From: DASQPR01 sp035713725
GTDB taxonomy: Bacteria > Actinomycetota > Actinomycetes > Mycobacteriales > Micromonosporaceae
DNA: 11,107 bases
NCBI GenBank assembly: GCA_035713725.1
Contig: DASTMZ010000037.1
Span: forward strand, 1-11,107
Direction: 5' to 3'
Shown here: positions 1 to 5,767 of the stretch, piece by piece
Position numbering within the stretch: position 1 is the first letter of the stretch
How the letters are laid out: each line of letters begins with the position of its first letter
Notes under the pieces: generated by a model
What the model was told of the DNA's origin: nothing
Seen by the model: only the letters and a program-made list of their open reading frames with translations
The model's database searches: none
Made by a program: the position numbers and the translations under genes

Positions 1-217
1 CCGGCATGTTCGGCATCGGCAATGAGCCGTCCGCTCATTTCGTGCGTAGAAGAAAAACCGACAAGATGCGCGGTGGTCACGGTGGACAGGGCCAGCTGCG
101 GTCCGTGGCGCGTCGGGTCAAACTCGCGGAATCGTGCGTACGGCTTGCCATGCGCTGCCGAACGGCGCCGTCCGCCTCGTCGGCTAAAAGCGAGAGCGTT
201 GTTCTACCGATGGTCAT
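1..217 (-). pseudogene. Possible partial or frameshifted gene at left edge
   Basis: On the minus strand an ATG at 217 opens a reading frame beginning MTIGRTTLSLLADEADG, preceded by a purine-rich GGTGAGAG that could be a ribosome binding site. This frame hits TGA at about 80-78 after 46 codons. A second minus frame is open from about position 201 down to the left edge and reads like protein (YARFREFDPTRHGPQLALS, then HLVGFSSTHEMSGRLI), but it has no ATG of its own. The two could be one gene joined by a single frameshift near 140-165. Alternatively, a gene could start at the GTG at 80-78 and leave the window. Third-position GC in the second frame is only about two thirds, lower than in leuS. 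I recognise no family. The call rests only on how the frames read, so confidence is low. Confidence 0.25.
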
Positions 218-287
218 GATGCTCTCACCGCTCGCGCTGCCCGAATCCGAATGCGTCGGTGCGGGCGTTGCCTGCGGGCGGCCGCTT

Positions 288-683
288 CTAGCACGCCTCC
301 TCGATCACGAGCATGACGTGGCGTTCGTCATCGCGGAACTCGGCCAACCAGAACTCGCTATGCGGCGGGGCTGCGCCCGCGAGGAAACGTTCAACACGTC
401 CGAATAACAGGTCACGCTCCGGGCCCGAAACCTCGGTCGGATGCGCACCGTACGCGTGCAAAACCCGAAGCTCCGGGTACTTACGGAGCCGCCGTAGAAC
501 CCGGTGTGGAAGCTTCGTCGGCCCGCCGCGGATGTGCCAGTGAGTGCCGTTGCCATCGGTCCATTTGCCATCGCGAATGGGTTGCGGCCACACCTCGACG
601 TCAGGCGTCTCGATCGCTGACTCGGCAGTCACGCGCTGAACGAGCTCGGCGAACGACTCTGGCCTCCGGCGTTCATGTCGCAT
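288..683 (-). CDS. Uncharacterised small protein, 131 aa
   Basis: I do not recognise this protein. It is a soluble-looking, charged 131-residue product with no signal peptide or membrane segment. Visible features are a Trp/His-rich stretch (residues about 32-52, including KWTDGNGTHWHIRGG), a basic segment (PHRVLRRLRKYPELR) and a C-terminal hydrophobic strand (HVMLVIEEAC). The ATG at 683 is preceded by GGGAG only 2 nt away, a very short spacing. The frame is continuous and its codon third positions are GC-biased, though less (roughly three quarters GC by hand count) than in leuS. It contains one TTA leucine codon (407-405), which is rare in high-GC actinomycetes and in Streptomyces marks bldA-dependent or recently acquired genes. 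It lies 58 bp downstream of the DoxX-like gene on the same strand and may be co-transcribed with it. It could be a horizontally acquired accessory gene. Confidence 0.6.
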   Translation of the reverse strand: MRHERRRPESFAELVQRVTAESAIETPDVEVWPQPIRDGKWTDGNGTHWHIRGGPTKLPHRVLRRLRKYPELRVLHAYGAHPTEVSGPERDLLFGRVERFLAGAAPPHSEFWLAEFRDDERHVMLVIEEAC

Positions 684-741
684 GACTCCCGATACTCGCA
701 GATGGAACCGCAGCCGACCGCGCTCGACGTGCCAGGGCGCG

Positions 742-1098
742 TCAGAAGCGCACGATGGCGACGACGAGGCACGCGATCAGGAGCACGAGTTGGGCGTACC
801 ACGGTTCTTTGCGGCTGCGGTGCACAAGGACCGCGCCGGCCATCACGACCGCGAGCCCGACGGCGGCCAGCGGGGTGAGCACACGGGCAATGCCCGTGGC
901 CCACGGCAGCACGAGACCGATCGCGCCGATGAGTTCGGCGGTCGCGAGTAGCTTGATGTGACCCGGCGCGACGCCCTCGACCCAGCCCATGCGCGGCTGA
1001 AGCTTCTCCTTCGGCTGCGACACCTTGGTGGCACCGGCACCGAGGAACACCGCGGCCAGGAAGATCTGCAGCACCCAGGCAACTACGCTCACGTGCAT
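742..1098 (-). CDS. DoxX-like four-helix membrane protein
   Basis: This is a 118-residue integral membrane protein of the DoxX / DoxX-like family. Four hydrophobic segments are visible at about residues 4-24, 47-67, 73-93 and 99-117. The family-typical GAGATKV motif ends helix 1 (residues 20-26), and a polar loop (SQPKEKLQPRMGW) links helices 1 and 2. Members are short four-helix proteins of the cytoplasmic membrane. Some are linked to redox or thiol stress, but the exact function here is unknown. The frame is open further upstream, but the extra 48 residues are basic and not membrane-like, so I place the start at ATG 1098. GGAG lies just 2 nt before it. The in-frame GTG two codons later (1092-1090) has a better 8-nt spacing and is an equally plausible start. 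A candidate promoter lies at 1140-1169. Confidence 0.8.
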   Translation of the reverse strand: MHVSVVAWVLQIFLAAVFLGAGATKVSQPKEKLQPRMGWVEGVAPGHIKLLATAELIGAIGLVLPWATGIARVLTPLAAVGLAVVMAGAVLVHRSRKEPWYAQLVLLIACLVVAIVRF

Positions 1099-1139
1099 CA
1101 CTCCGCGTCGAGGTCGGACCCGCAATCCGGGCTCGTCGC

Positions 1140-1169
1140 ACAGTACCCAGTCGACAGTTGCGTAGGCAA
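1140..1169 (-). promoter_or_regulatory. Candidate promoter of the DoxX-like gene
   Basis: Read on the minus strand, TTGCCT (1169-1164) and TACTGT (1145-1140) are separated by 18 nt. TACTGT fits the actinobacterial TAnnnT -10 pattern, and TTGCCT is a fair -35. Transcription would start near 1132, giving a 5' leader of about 34 nt with GGAG close to the start codon. It is divergent from the leuS leader promoter. This is pattern matching only. Confidence 0.35.
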
Positions 1170-1177
1170 TAGTTGCC
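1165..1177. repeat. Perfect inverted repeat, possible operator
   Basis: GGCAA-TAG-TTGCC is a perfect 5-bp inverted repeat with a 3-nt centre. It overlaps the proposed -35 box of the DoxX-like gene and lies between the two divergent transcription units. AGTTGC also recurs at 1156-1161 and 1171-1176. The position suits a repressor or activator site, but no regulator can be named and a 10-bp palindrome can occur by chance. Confidence 0.25.
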
Positions 1178-1250
1178 GTATCACAGGTCGCTCGCTGCGG
1201 CGAGGCATGAACGCGCCGAAACGCTGGCGCGCGTCGGCGCATCGACGCGC

Positions 1251-1263
1251 TACCATTCGCGCA
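1251..1263 (+). promoter_or_regulatory. -10 element of leaderless leuS leader transcript
   Basis: TACCAT (1251-1256) fits the TAnnnT -10 consensus of actinobacteria. It is followed after 6 nt by the ATG at 1263, so transcription would start at or within a base of the leader peptide's first codon. No Shine-Dalgarno precedes that ATG, which agrees with a leaderless mRNA. I see no convincing -35, which is common for such promoters. Confidence 0.5.
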
Positions 1264-1295
1264 TGACTCGCTCGCGAAGCCTCCTGCTTACCTAG
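1263..1295 (+). CDS. leuS leader peptide, MTRSRSLLLT
   Basis: This is a 10-codon reading frame, ATG to TAG, encoding MTRSRSLLLT with three consecutive leucine codons (CTC CTG CTT, 1281-1289) just before the stop. It is followed directly by a GC-rich hairpin and then an intrinsic terminator, all upstream of the leucyl-tRNA synthetase gene. A leader peptide rich in the cognate amino acid of the downstream gene is the hallmark of ribosome-mediated attenuation. Stalling at the Leu codons when charged leucyl-tRNA is scarce should prevent termination. Classical attenuators upstream of leuS have been predicted before in some Streptomyces. The match of amino acid to gene makes coincidence unlikely, but translation is not shown. 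Confidence 0.75.
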   Translation: MTRSRSLLLT

Positions 1296-1330
1296 CCGTG
1301 CCGACGCGCCCGCGCGGGCGTGCCGCACGG
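1296..1330 (+). promoter_or_regulatory. Preemptor hairpin (1:2) of the leuS attenuator
   Basis: CCGTGC (1296-1301) pairs perfectly with GCACGG (1325-1330); G1295-C1331 can add one pair. Inside, CGCCC (1307-1311) pairs with GGGCG (1316-1320) around a GCGC loop. The structure begins one base after the leader stop codon. A ribosome stalled on the Leu codons (1281-1289) would reach roughly 1300 and mask the 5' arm, while one that has terminated and left would let it form. It therefore fits the segment 1:2 structure that leaves the terminator free to fold. Confidence 0.6.
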
Positions 1331-1340
1331 CGACCCCTCG
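1313..1340 (+). promoter_or_regulatory. Candidate antiterminator (2:3) of the leuS attenuator
   Basis: An alternative fold pairs CG (1313-1314) with CG (1339-1340), GGG (1316-1318) with CCC (1335-1337), and TGCC (1321-1324) with GGCG (1329-1332, one wobble), closing on GCAC. It is interrupted by small mismatches. It uses the 5' arm of the terminator and the 3' arm of the 1296-1330 hairpin, so it excludes both. This is the logic required of an antiterminator. It was paired by eye, and its stability relative to the other folds is not calculated. Confidence 0.45.
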
Positions 1341-1357
1341 ACCCGAGGGGCTTTTTT
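1334..1357 (+). terminator. Intrinsic terminator in the leuS leader
   Basis: CCCCTCG (1334-1340) and CGAGGGG (1344-1350) form a perfect 7-bp stem with a 3-nt ACC loop. One C follows, then six T (1352-1357). This is a textbook Rho-independent terminator. It sits 46 nt upstream of the leuS start and downstream of the leader peptide, and no plausible full gene ends here, so it acts as an attenuator rather than a gene-end terminator. Confidence 0.85.
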
Positions 1358-1385
1358 ATGCCCCGAAGTTGATCTTCATCGACCT

Positions 1386-1392
1386 GAGGTGG
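1386..1392 (+). promoter_or_regulatory. Ribosome binding site of leuS
   Basis: GAGGTGG lies 11 nt before the ATG at 1404. This is the best Shine-Dalgarno match between the terminator and the gene, with slightly long spacing. It supports the 1404 start over the in-frame upstream ATG at 1320, which lies inside the attenuator hairpin. Confidence 0.55.
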
Positions 1393-1403
1393 TTGGACGA
1401 GTC

Positions 1404-4349
1404 ATGAACGACCGAGACGACGGGCGCCCGGGCGACGACGCCGCCCCACCGCACCGATATACCGCCGCGCTGGCCAACGCGATCGAATCGCGGTGGCAGG
1501 ACCGATGGGAACGCGACGGCACGTTCCACACGCCGAATCCGGTCGGGCCGCTGGCCGCGCTCGAACCGACTGGGCCTGCGCCGGCAAAGTCCGGCGCCGC
1601 GTCCGCGATGGCCGAGAAGCTGTACGTCCTCGACTTCTTCCCGTACACGTCGGATGTCGGCCTGCACGTCGGGCATCCGCTGGGATACATCGGGACCGAC
1701 ACGTACGCCCGGTTCCACCGGATGGCGGGCCGGAACGTGTTGCACACCATGGGGTTGGACGCGTTCGGGCTGCCGGCCGAGCAGTACGCGATCCAGACCG
1801 GTACCCATCCGCGCATCACCACCGAGGCGAACATCGCGAGGTTCCGGCGCCAGCTACGCCGGCTCGGACTGGCGCACGACCCGCGACGTTCCGTCGTGAC
1901 GTCCGACCCGTCGTACTACCGATGGACACAATGGATCTTCCTGAAACTGTTCAACTCGTGGTACGACCCGGACGCCAGCCGGGCGCGTCCGATCGACGAA
2001 CTGATCGAGTCGTACGCGTCGGGGCGCCCCAGACCGGACGGGCGCCGCTGGGCCGACCTGGATGACGTGGCGCGGCGGCGGATCGTCGACAGCCATCGGC
2101 TGGCGTACGTCGCCGAGGCACCCGTCAACTGGTGTCCCGGACTCGGCACCGTGCTGGCCGACGCGGAGGTGACCGCGGACGGCCGTTCCGAGCGCGGCAA
2201 CTTCCCAGTGTTCAAGCGCACCATGCGGCAGTGGCTGATGCGCATCACCGCGTACGCCGACCGCCTGGACGACGACCTCGACCGGCTGGACTGGCCGGAG
2301 CCGATCAAGGCGATGCAGCGCAATTGGATCGGTCGGTCGGCTGGCGCCTTCATCGACTTCGGTGTAGTGGCGCCGACCGAGCCGGCCCTGGCATCGACTG
2401 CGCGGCTGCGCGTTTTCACCACGCGACCGGACACCGTGTTCGGCGCGACGTTCGTGGTCGCCGCACCGGAGCACCCGATCGTCGACACGATGACGCCGAC
2501 CGAATGGCCGGACGGCACGCCGCCGGCGTGGACCGGCGGGCACGCCGATCCGCGCGGTGCGGTCACTGCATATCGCGGGTACGCCGCCGGAAAGTCCGAC
2601 GTCGAGCGCGCGGCAGCGGAGCGCGCGAAGACCGGTGTGTTCATCGGCGCGTACGCCACGAACCCGGCGAGCGGCGCGCGCATCCCGATTTTCGTCGCCG
2701 ACTATGTGGCCAGCGGCTACGGCACCGGGGCAATCATGGGCGTGCCCGGGCAGGACGACCGCGACTGGGCGTTCGCGGTGGCGTACGGTCTGCCGATCGT
2801 GCGTACCGTCCAACCGCCGAACGGATTTGATGGCGACGCGTACCCGGGGGAGGGCCCGGCCATCAACTCCCGCAACGTGGCGGCGGGCATCGACTTGGAC
2901 GGCCTGTCCGTCGCGGACGCGAAGGCGCGCATCATCGACTGGCTGGAGCAGCGCGGCCAAGGCGAGCGTGCCGTCACGTATCGGCTGCGCGACTGGCTGT
3001 TCAGCCGGCAGCGCTACTGGGGTGAGCCGTTCCCGATCGTCTACGACGACACCGGACTGCCCGTCGCGCTGCCCGAGTCGATGCTGCCCGTCGCGCTGCC
3101 GGAGATGGACGACTTCACGCCGAAGACGTACGCCATCGACGATGCCGACTCGAACCCGGAGGCGCCGCTGTCGCGGGCACCCGATTGGGTCGACGTGGCA
3201 CTGGACCTGGGCGACGGCCGTGGCTTGCGGCGGTTCACCCGCGAGACGAACGTGATGCCACAGTGGGCCGGCTCGTGCTGGTACGAGCTGCGCTACCTGG
3301 ATCCGAGCAACGACAAGGAATTCGTCGATCCGGACGTCGAGCGCCATTGGATGGGCCCGCGCGCGGCACCGGGCACCACGCTGCCAAAAGACACCGGCGG
3401 CGTCGACCTCTACGTCGGCGGTGTCGAGCACGCGGTGCTGCACCTGCTCTATGCCCGCTTCTGGCACAAGGTGTTGTTCGATCTGGGATACGTGTCGTCG
3501 TGCGAACCGTTCCGGCGGCTATACAACCAGGGATACATCCAGGCGTACGCCTATGCGGACCCACGCGGCGCCTGGGTGCCCGCCGCCGAGGTGGTCGAGC
3601 GCGACGGACGCTTCTTTCACGGCGATACGGAAGTCACGAGACACTTCGGGAAGATGGGCAAGTCGCTGCGCAACGGCGTGTCGCCCGATGCAGTCTGCGA
3701 CCAATACGGCGCGGACACGTTCCGCGTGTACGAGATGTCGATGGCGCCGCTGGACGTGTCCCGACCGTGGGAGACGCGTGCCGTGGTCGGCGCACACCGG
3801 TTCCTGCAACGGTTGTGGCGGCTGGTCGTTGACGAGCAAACCGGCGCCGTCCGGGTGAGCGACGATCCGGTCGACGGCGCGACAGCCGACGCCGCAACGA
3901 CCGCGTTGCTGCACCGTGTCATCGACGCGGTGCGGGCGGACTATGCCGCGCTGCGGTTCAACACCGCGATCGCGAAGCTCATCGGTCTGACGAATCACCT
4001 GACCGGGCTGGACGGTCCACTGCCTCGGTCGGTCGTCGAACCGCTCGTGCTGATGGTCGCGCCGGTGGCGCCGCACGTCGCCGAGGAGCTGTGGTCGCGC
4101 CTGGGACACGCCGGATCCTTGGCGTACCAAGCGTTTCCGATTGCCGACCCGGCGTGGACGATGGACGCGACGGTCACCATGCCGGTGCAGATCAACGGCA
4201 AGGTCCGCGCGCGCATTCAGGTGGCGCCGGACGCCGACGAGACGACGGTACGGTCGATCGCCATCGACGCCATCGGTGCGGCGCTGGACGGTCGCGAGGC
4301 TCAGCGGGTCATCGTGGTGCCCGGTCGCGTCGTGAGCGTGGTCGTCTGA
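1404..4349 (+). CDS. leuS: Leucyl-tRNA synthetase
   Basis: This cytoplasmic class I synthetase (981 aa, normal length for actinobacteria) charges tRNA-Leu with leucine using ATP. The HIGH signature is HVGH (88-91), and the KMSKS loop is KMGKS (750-754), a form I know from actinobacterial LeuRS. The CP1 editing domain carries the threonine-rich TTRPDT (339-344) and GTGAIMGVPGQDDRDW (440-455), with the discriminating Asp at 451. DWLFSRQRYWG is at 530-540, NWCPGLGTVLADAEV precedes the editing region, and the C-terminal domain ends in QINGKVRARIQ. The usual FPYPSG before the HVGH motif reads FPYTSD here (79-84), which is unusual. The start at ATG 1404 has GAGGTGG upstream; the longer frame from 1320 overlaps the attenuator. 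Expression is probably controlled by the leader at 1263-1357. The 3' end overlaps the convergent TVP38 gene by 49 bp. Confidence 0.97.
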   Translation: MNDRDDGRPGDDAAPPHRYTAALANAIESRWQDRWERDGTFHTPNPVGPLAALEPTGPAPAKSGAASAMAEKLYVLDFFPYTSDVGLHVGHPLGYIGTDTYARFHRMAGRNVLHTMGLDAFGLPAEQYAIQTGTHPRITTEANIARFRRQLRRLGLAHDPRRSVVTSDPSYYRWTQWIFLKLFNSWYDPDASRARPIDELIESYASGRPRPDGRRWADLDDVARRRIVDSHRLAYVAEAPVNWCPGLGTVLADAEVTADGRSERGNFPVFKRTMRQWLMRITAYADRLDDDLDRLDWPEPIKAMQRNWIGRSAGAFIDFGVVAPTEPALASTARLRVFTTRPDTVFGATFVVAAPEHPIVDTMTPTEWPDGTPPAWTGGHADPRGAVTAYRGYAAGKSDVERAAAERAKTGVFIGAYATNPASGARIPIFVADYVASGYGTGAIMGVPGQDDRDWAFAVAYGLPIVRTVQPPNGFDGDAYPGEGPAINSRNVAAGIDLDGLSVADAKARIIDWLEQRGQGERAVTYRLRDWLFSRQRYWGEPFPIVYDDTGLPVALPESMLPVALPEMDDFTPKTYAIDDADSNPEAPLSRAPDWVDVALDLGDGRGLRRFTRETNVMPQWAGSCWYELRYLDPSNDKEFVDPDVERHWMGPRAAPGTTLPKDTGGVDLYVGGVEHAVLHLLYARFWHKVLFDLGYVSSCEPFRRLYNQGYIQAYAYADPRGAWVPAAEVVERDGRFFHGDTEVTRHFGKMGKSLRNGVSPDAVCDQYGADTFRVYEMSMAPLDVSRPWETRAVVGAHRFLQRLWRLVVDEQTGAVRVSDDPVDGATADAATTALLHRVIDAVRADYAALRFNTAIAKLIGLTNHLTGLDGPLPRSVVEPLVLMVAPVAPHVAEELWSRLGHAGSLAYQAFPIADPAWTMDATVTMPVQINGKVRARIQVAPDADETTVRSIAIDAIGAALDGREAQRVIVVPGRVVSVVV

Positions 4350-4993
4350 CGCGCACGTCCCGACCGGTACCAGTAGATCCCGGCCGCCGCGGTGACCAGT
4401 AAGCCGACGGCGGCCGGGGCGAACGTGACGAGCCCGACGGCACCGGGCCGTACGACGGCGGCGCCGACCGCGGCGTACGTGAACGCCGAAGGAGTCGCGC
4501 CGATCAGTGAGCCGACGAGATAGTCGCGCATGCGTACGGACGTGGTGCCGTACGCGTAGCCGACCAACCCGTACGGTGCGATCGGAAGCAGCCGTACGAC
4601 GACGACGCTCAGCAGACCCGTACCGGCGAGCCACGCGTCGAGGCGGCCGAGCCGATCACCGGCGTGCGCGGCGACCGCGTCGCGACCGAGCATCCGGCCG
4701 ACCGTGAACGTGATGGCGCACGCGACCATGGCCGCGGCAAGCGCGATGCCGCCGCCACCGATCGCGCCGAACAGCGCGCCGCAGGCGAGTGAGATGGCCG
4801 TTCGCGGTACGAGTGCGGCGAGCAGACCGGCACCGATCGCGATCGCGGTCGGCGGCCCCCAGGCACCGAGGCTCGCGGCCGCCGCTGGGATCCGGTGCAG
4901 CGGCAGCAATGCCACGGCCAATGCGAGCATCGCGACGAGTGCGACCAGACTCGCGAAGCGGCGGCCGGCGGCGGTTCGTCCGTACCGGATCAT
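4301..4993 (-). CDS. TVP38/TMEM64 (DedA superfamily) membrane protein
   Basis: This 230-residue polytopic membrane protein has a VTT/SNARE-associated domain. Hydrophobic segments lie at about 14-32, 47-66, 66-98 (a re-entrant-like stretch, RTAISLACGALFGAIGG), 126-146, 156-180 and 186-207. The family signature region is VVRLLPIAPYGLVGYAYG (132-149), followed by RDYLVGSLIGATPSAF. DedA-superfamily proteins act in membrane lipid handling, and some recycle undecaprenyl phosphate; the role of this branch is not settled. It starts at ATG 4993, 18 bp after the gatD stop, so it is probably the last gene of a murT-gatD operon. That suggests a job at the membrane linked to cell-wall lipid carriers, which is inference. 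Its last 16 codons, including a Thr/Arg-rich tail (RARQTTTLTTRPGTTMTR), lie antisense to the end of leuS. Confidence 0.85.
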   Translation of the reverse strand: MIRYGRTAAGRRFASLVALVAMLALAVALLPLHRIPAAAASLGAWGPPTAIAIGAGLLAALVPRTAISLACGALFGAIGGGGIALAAAMVACAITFTVGRMLGRDAVAAHAGDRLGRLDAWLAGTGLLSVVVVRLLPIAPYGLVGYAYGTTSVRMRDYLVGSLIGATPSAFTYAAVGAAVVRPGAVGLVTFAPAAVGLLVTAAAGIYWYRSGRARQTTTLTTRPGTTMTR

Positions 4994-5011
4994 ATGCGTG
5001 ACACCAACCAG

Positions 5012-5767
5012 CTAGCGCGACGCTCCGGCGGACGCCTGCGCCGGCTTGGGCACCTTCACGCCGACGGCGTCGAGCCGCTCGGTGCGGAGCCGCTGCGACC
5101 ACGTGTCGTCGACCGGATCGAGTCGGTCCGCGCCGGTTGCCCACGCCAGCAACAGATCCGCGAGCGCCGGGTTGCGGGACAGCGCCGGCCCGTGCGAATA
5201 CGTGCCGACCACGCTGCCCTGCCACACGCCCTCGGTCTTGCCGTCGTTGCCGATGCCCACCGTGACTCGGGCGAGCGGCTTCGCGTCGCGGCCGAGATGC
5301 GTGCGCCCGCCATGGTTCTCGAAGCCGCACAGCAAAGGCAGACCCAAGGCCGCGTCGCACTCGCCGACGATTTCGCCGACCGCGCGCGTCTTACCACGGT
5401 CGCTGGACATGTCGACCAGGCCGAGCCCGGCGTGCTTGGCGCCCTTGGCGAAAAACGATGTGCCGAGCAACTGATATCCGGCGCACACACTAAACACCAC
5501 GGAACGCTGATCGACCGCGCGGTGCAGGCCGCGATCGTCGTTCAGGCGTTGCGCCGCGAGGGCCTGTGGACCGTCCTCGCCGCCGCCGAGCAGATAGATG
5601 TCGCCTCTGGTGGGCACGGGTTCGTCGGAGCGCACCTCGACGGTCTCCACCGGCAGACCGCGCATTCGCGCCCGGCGCTCCAGGATCAACATGTTGCCGC
5701 GGTCGCCGTAGGTGGACAGCAGATCCGGATAGACCCAGATGACGCGGAGCGCGCTCTCAGTTGACAC
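5012..5767 (-). CDS. gatD: Lipid II isoglutaminyl synthase, glutaminase subunit GatD
   Basis: This cytoplasmic class I glutamine amidotransferase (251 aa) releases ammonia from glutamine and passes it to MurT, which amidates the D-Glu alpha-carboxyl of the lipid II stem peptide. The nucleophile is Cys95 in SVCAGYQLLG and the catalytic His is His192 in TYSHGPALSRNPALAD, matching Cys94 and His189 of the staphylococcal enzyme. The N-terminal VIWVYPDLLSTYGDRGN and the FENHGGRT motif (149-156) are typical of GatD rather than of cobyric acid synthases, which share the fold. The GTG start (5767-5765) lies inside the end of murT (11-bp overlap, GTGTCAACTGA), implying translational coupling. Proteins of this type are often labelled CobQ-like, but the murT neighbour settles the assignment. 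Confidence 0.95.
   Translation of the reverse strand: MSTESALRVIWVYPDLLSTYGDRGNMLILERRARMRGLPVETVEVRSDEPVPTRGDIYLLGGGEDGPQALAAQRLNDDRGLHRAVDQRSVVFSVCAGYQLLGTSFFAKGAKHAGLGLVDMSSDRGKTRAVGEIVGECDAALGLPLLCGFENHGGRTHLGRDAKPLARVTVGIGNDGKTEGVWQGSVVGTYSHGPALSRNPALADLLLAWATGADRLDPVDDTWSQRLRTERLDAVGVKVPKPAQASAGASR

Noticed and set aside
1099..1242. Upstream extension of the DoxX-like protein to 1242
   Set aside because: The extra residues are Arg-rich, not membrane-like, and cover the proposed promoter and palindrome.
1296..1357. T-box riboswitch upstream of leuS
   Set aside because: The leader is too short and lacks the stem I specifier loop and the T-box sequence; the Leu-rich leader peptide explains the terminator better.
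1320..1403. Longer leuS start at ATG 1320 giving a 1009-aa protein
   Set aside because: The ATG lies inside the attenuator hairpins, lacks a ribosome binding site, and the extra 28 residues would be translated across the terminator. ATG 1404 has GAGGTGG upstream.
1854..3467. 537-codon minus-strand frame antisense to leuS
   Set aside because: It is a by-product of GC-biased codons in leuS; the product is Arg/Val/Asp-rich with no domain, and leuS is certain.
3651..3665. KMGKS in place of KMSKS as a defect of LeuRS
   Set aside because: KMGKS is, to my knowledge, a usual form in actinobacterial LeuRS, so it is not a loss of function.
3519..4634. 371-codon minus-strand frame across the leuS end
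   Set aside because: Low-complexity Arg-rich product in conflict with both leuS and the TVP38 gene.
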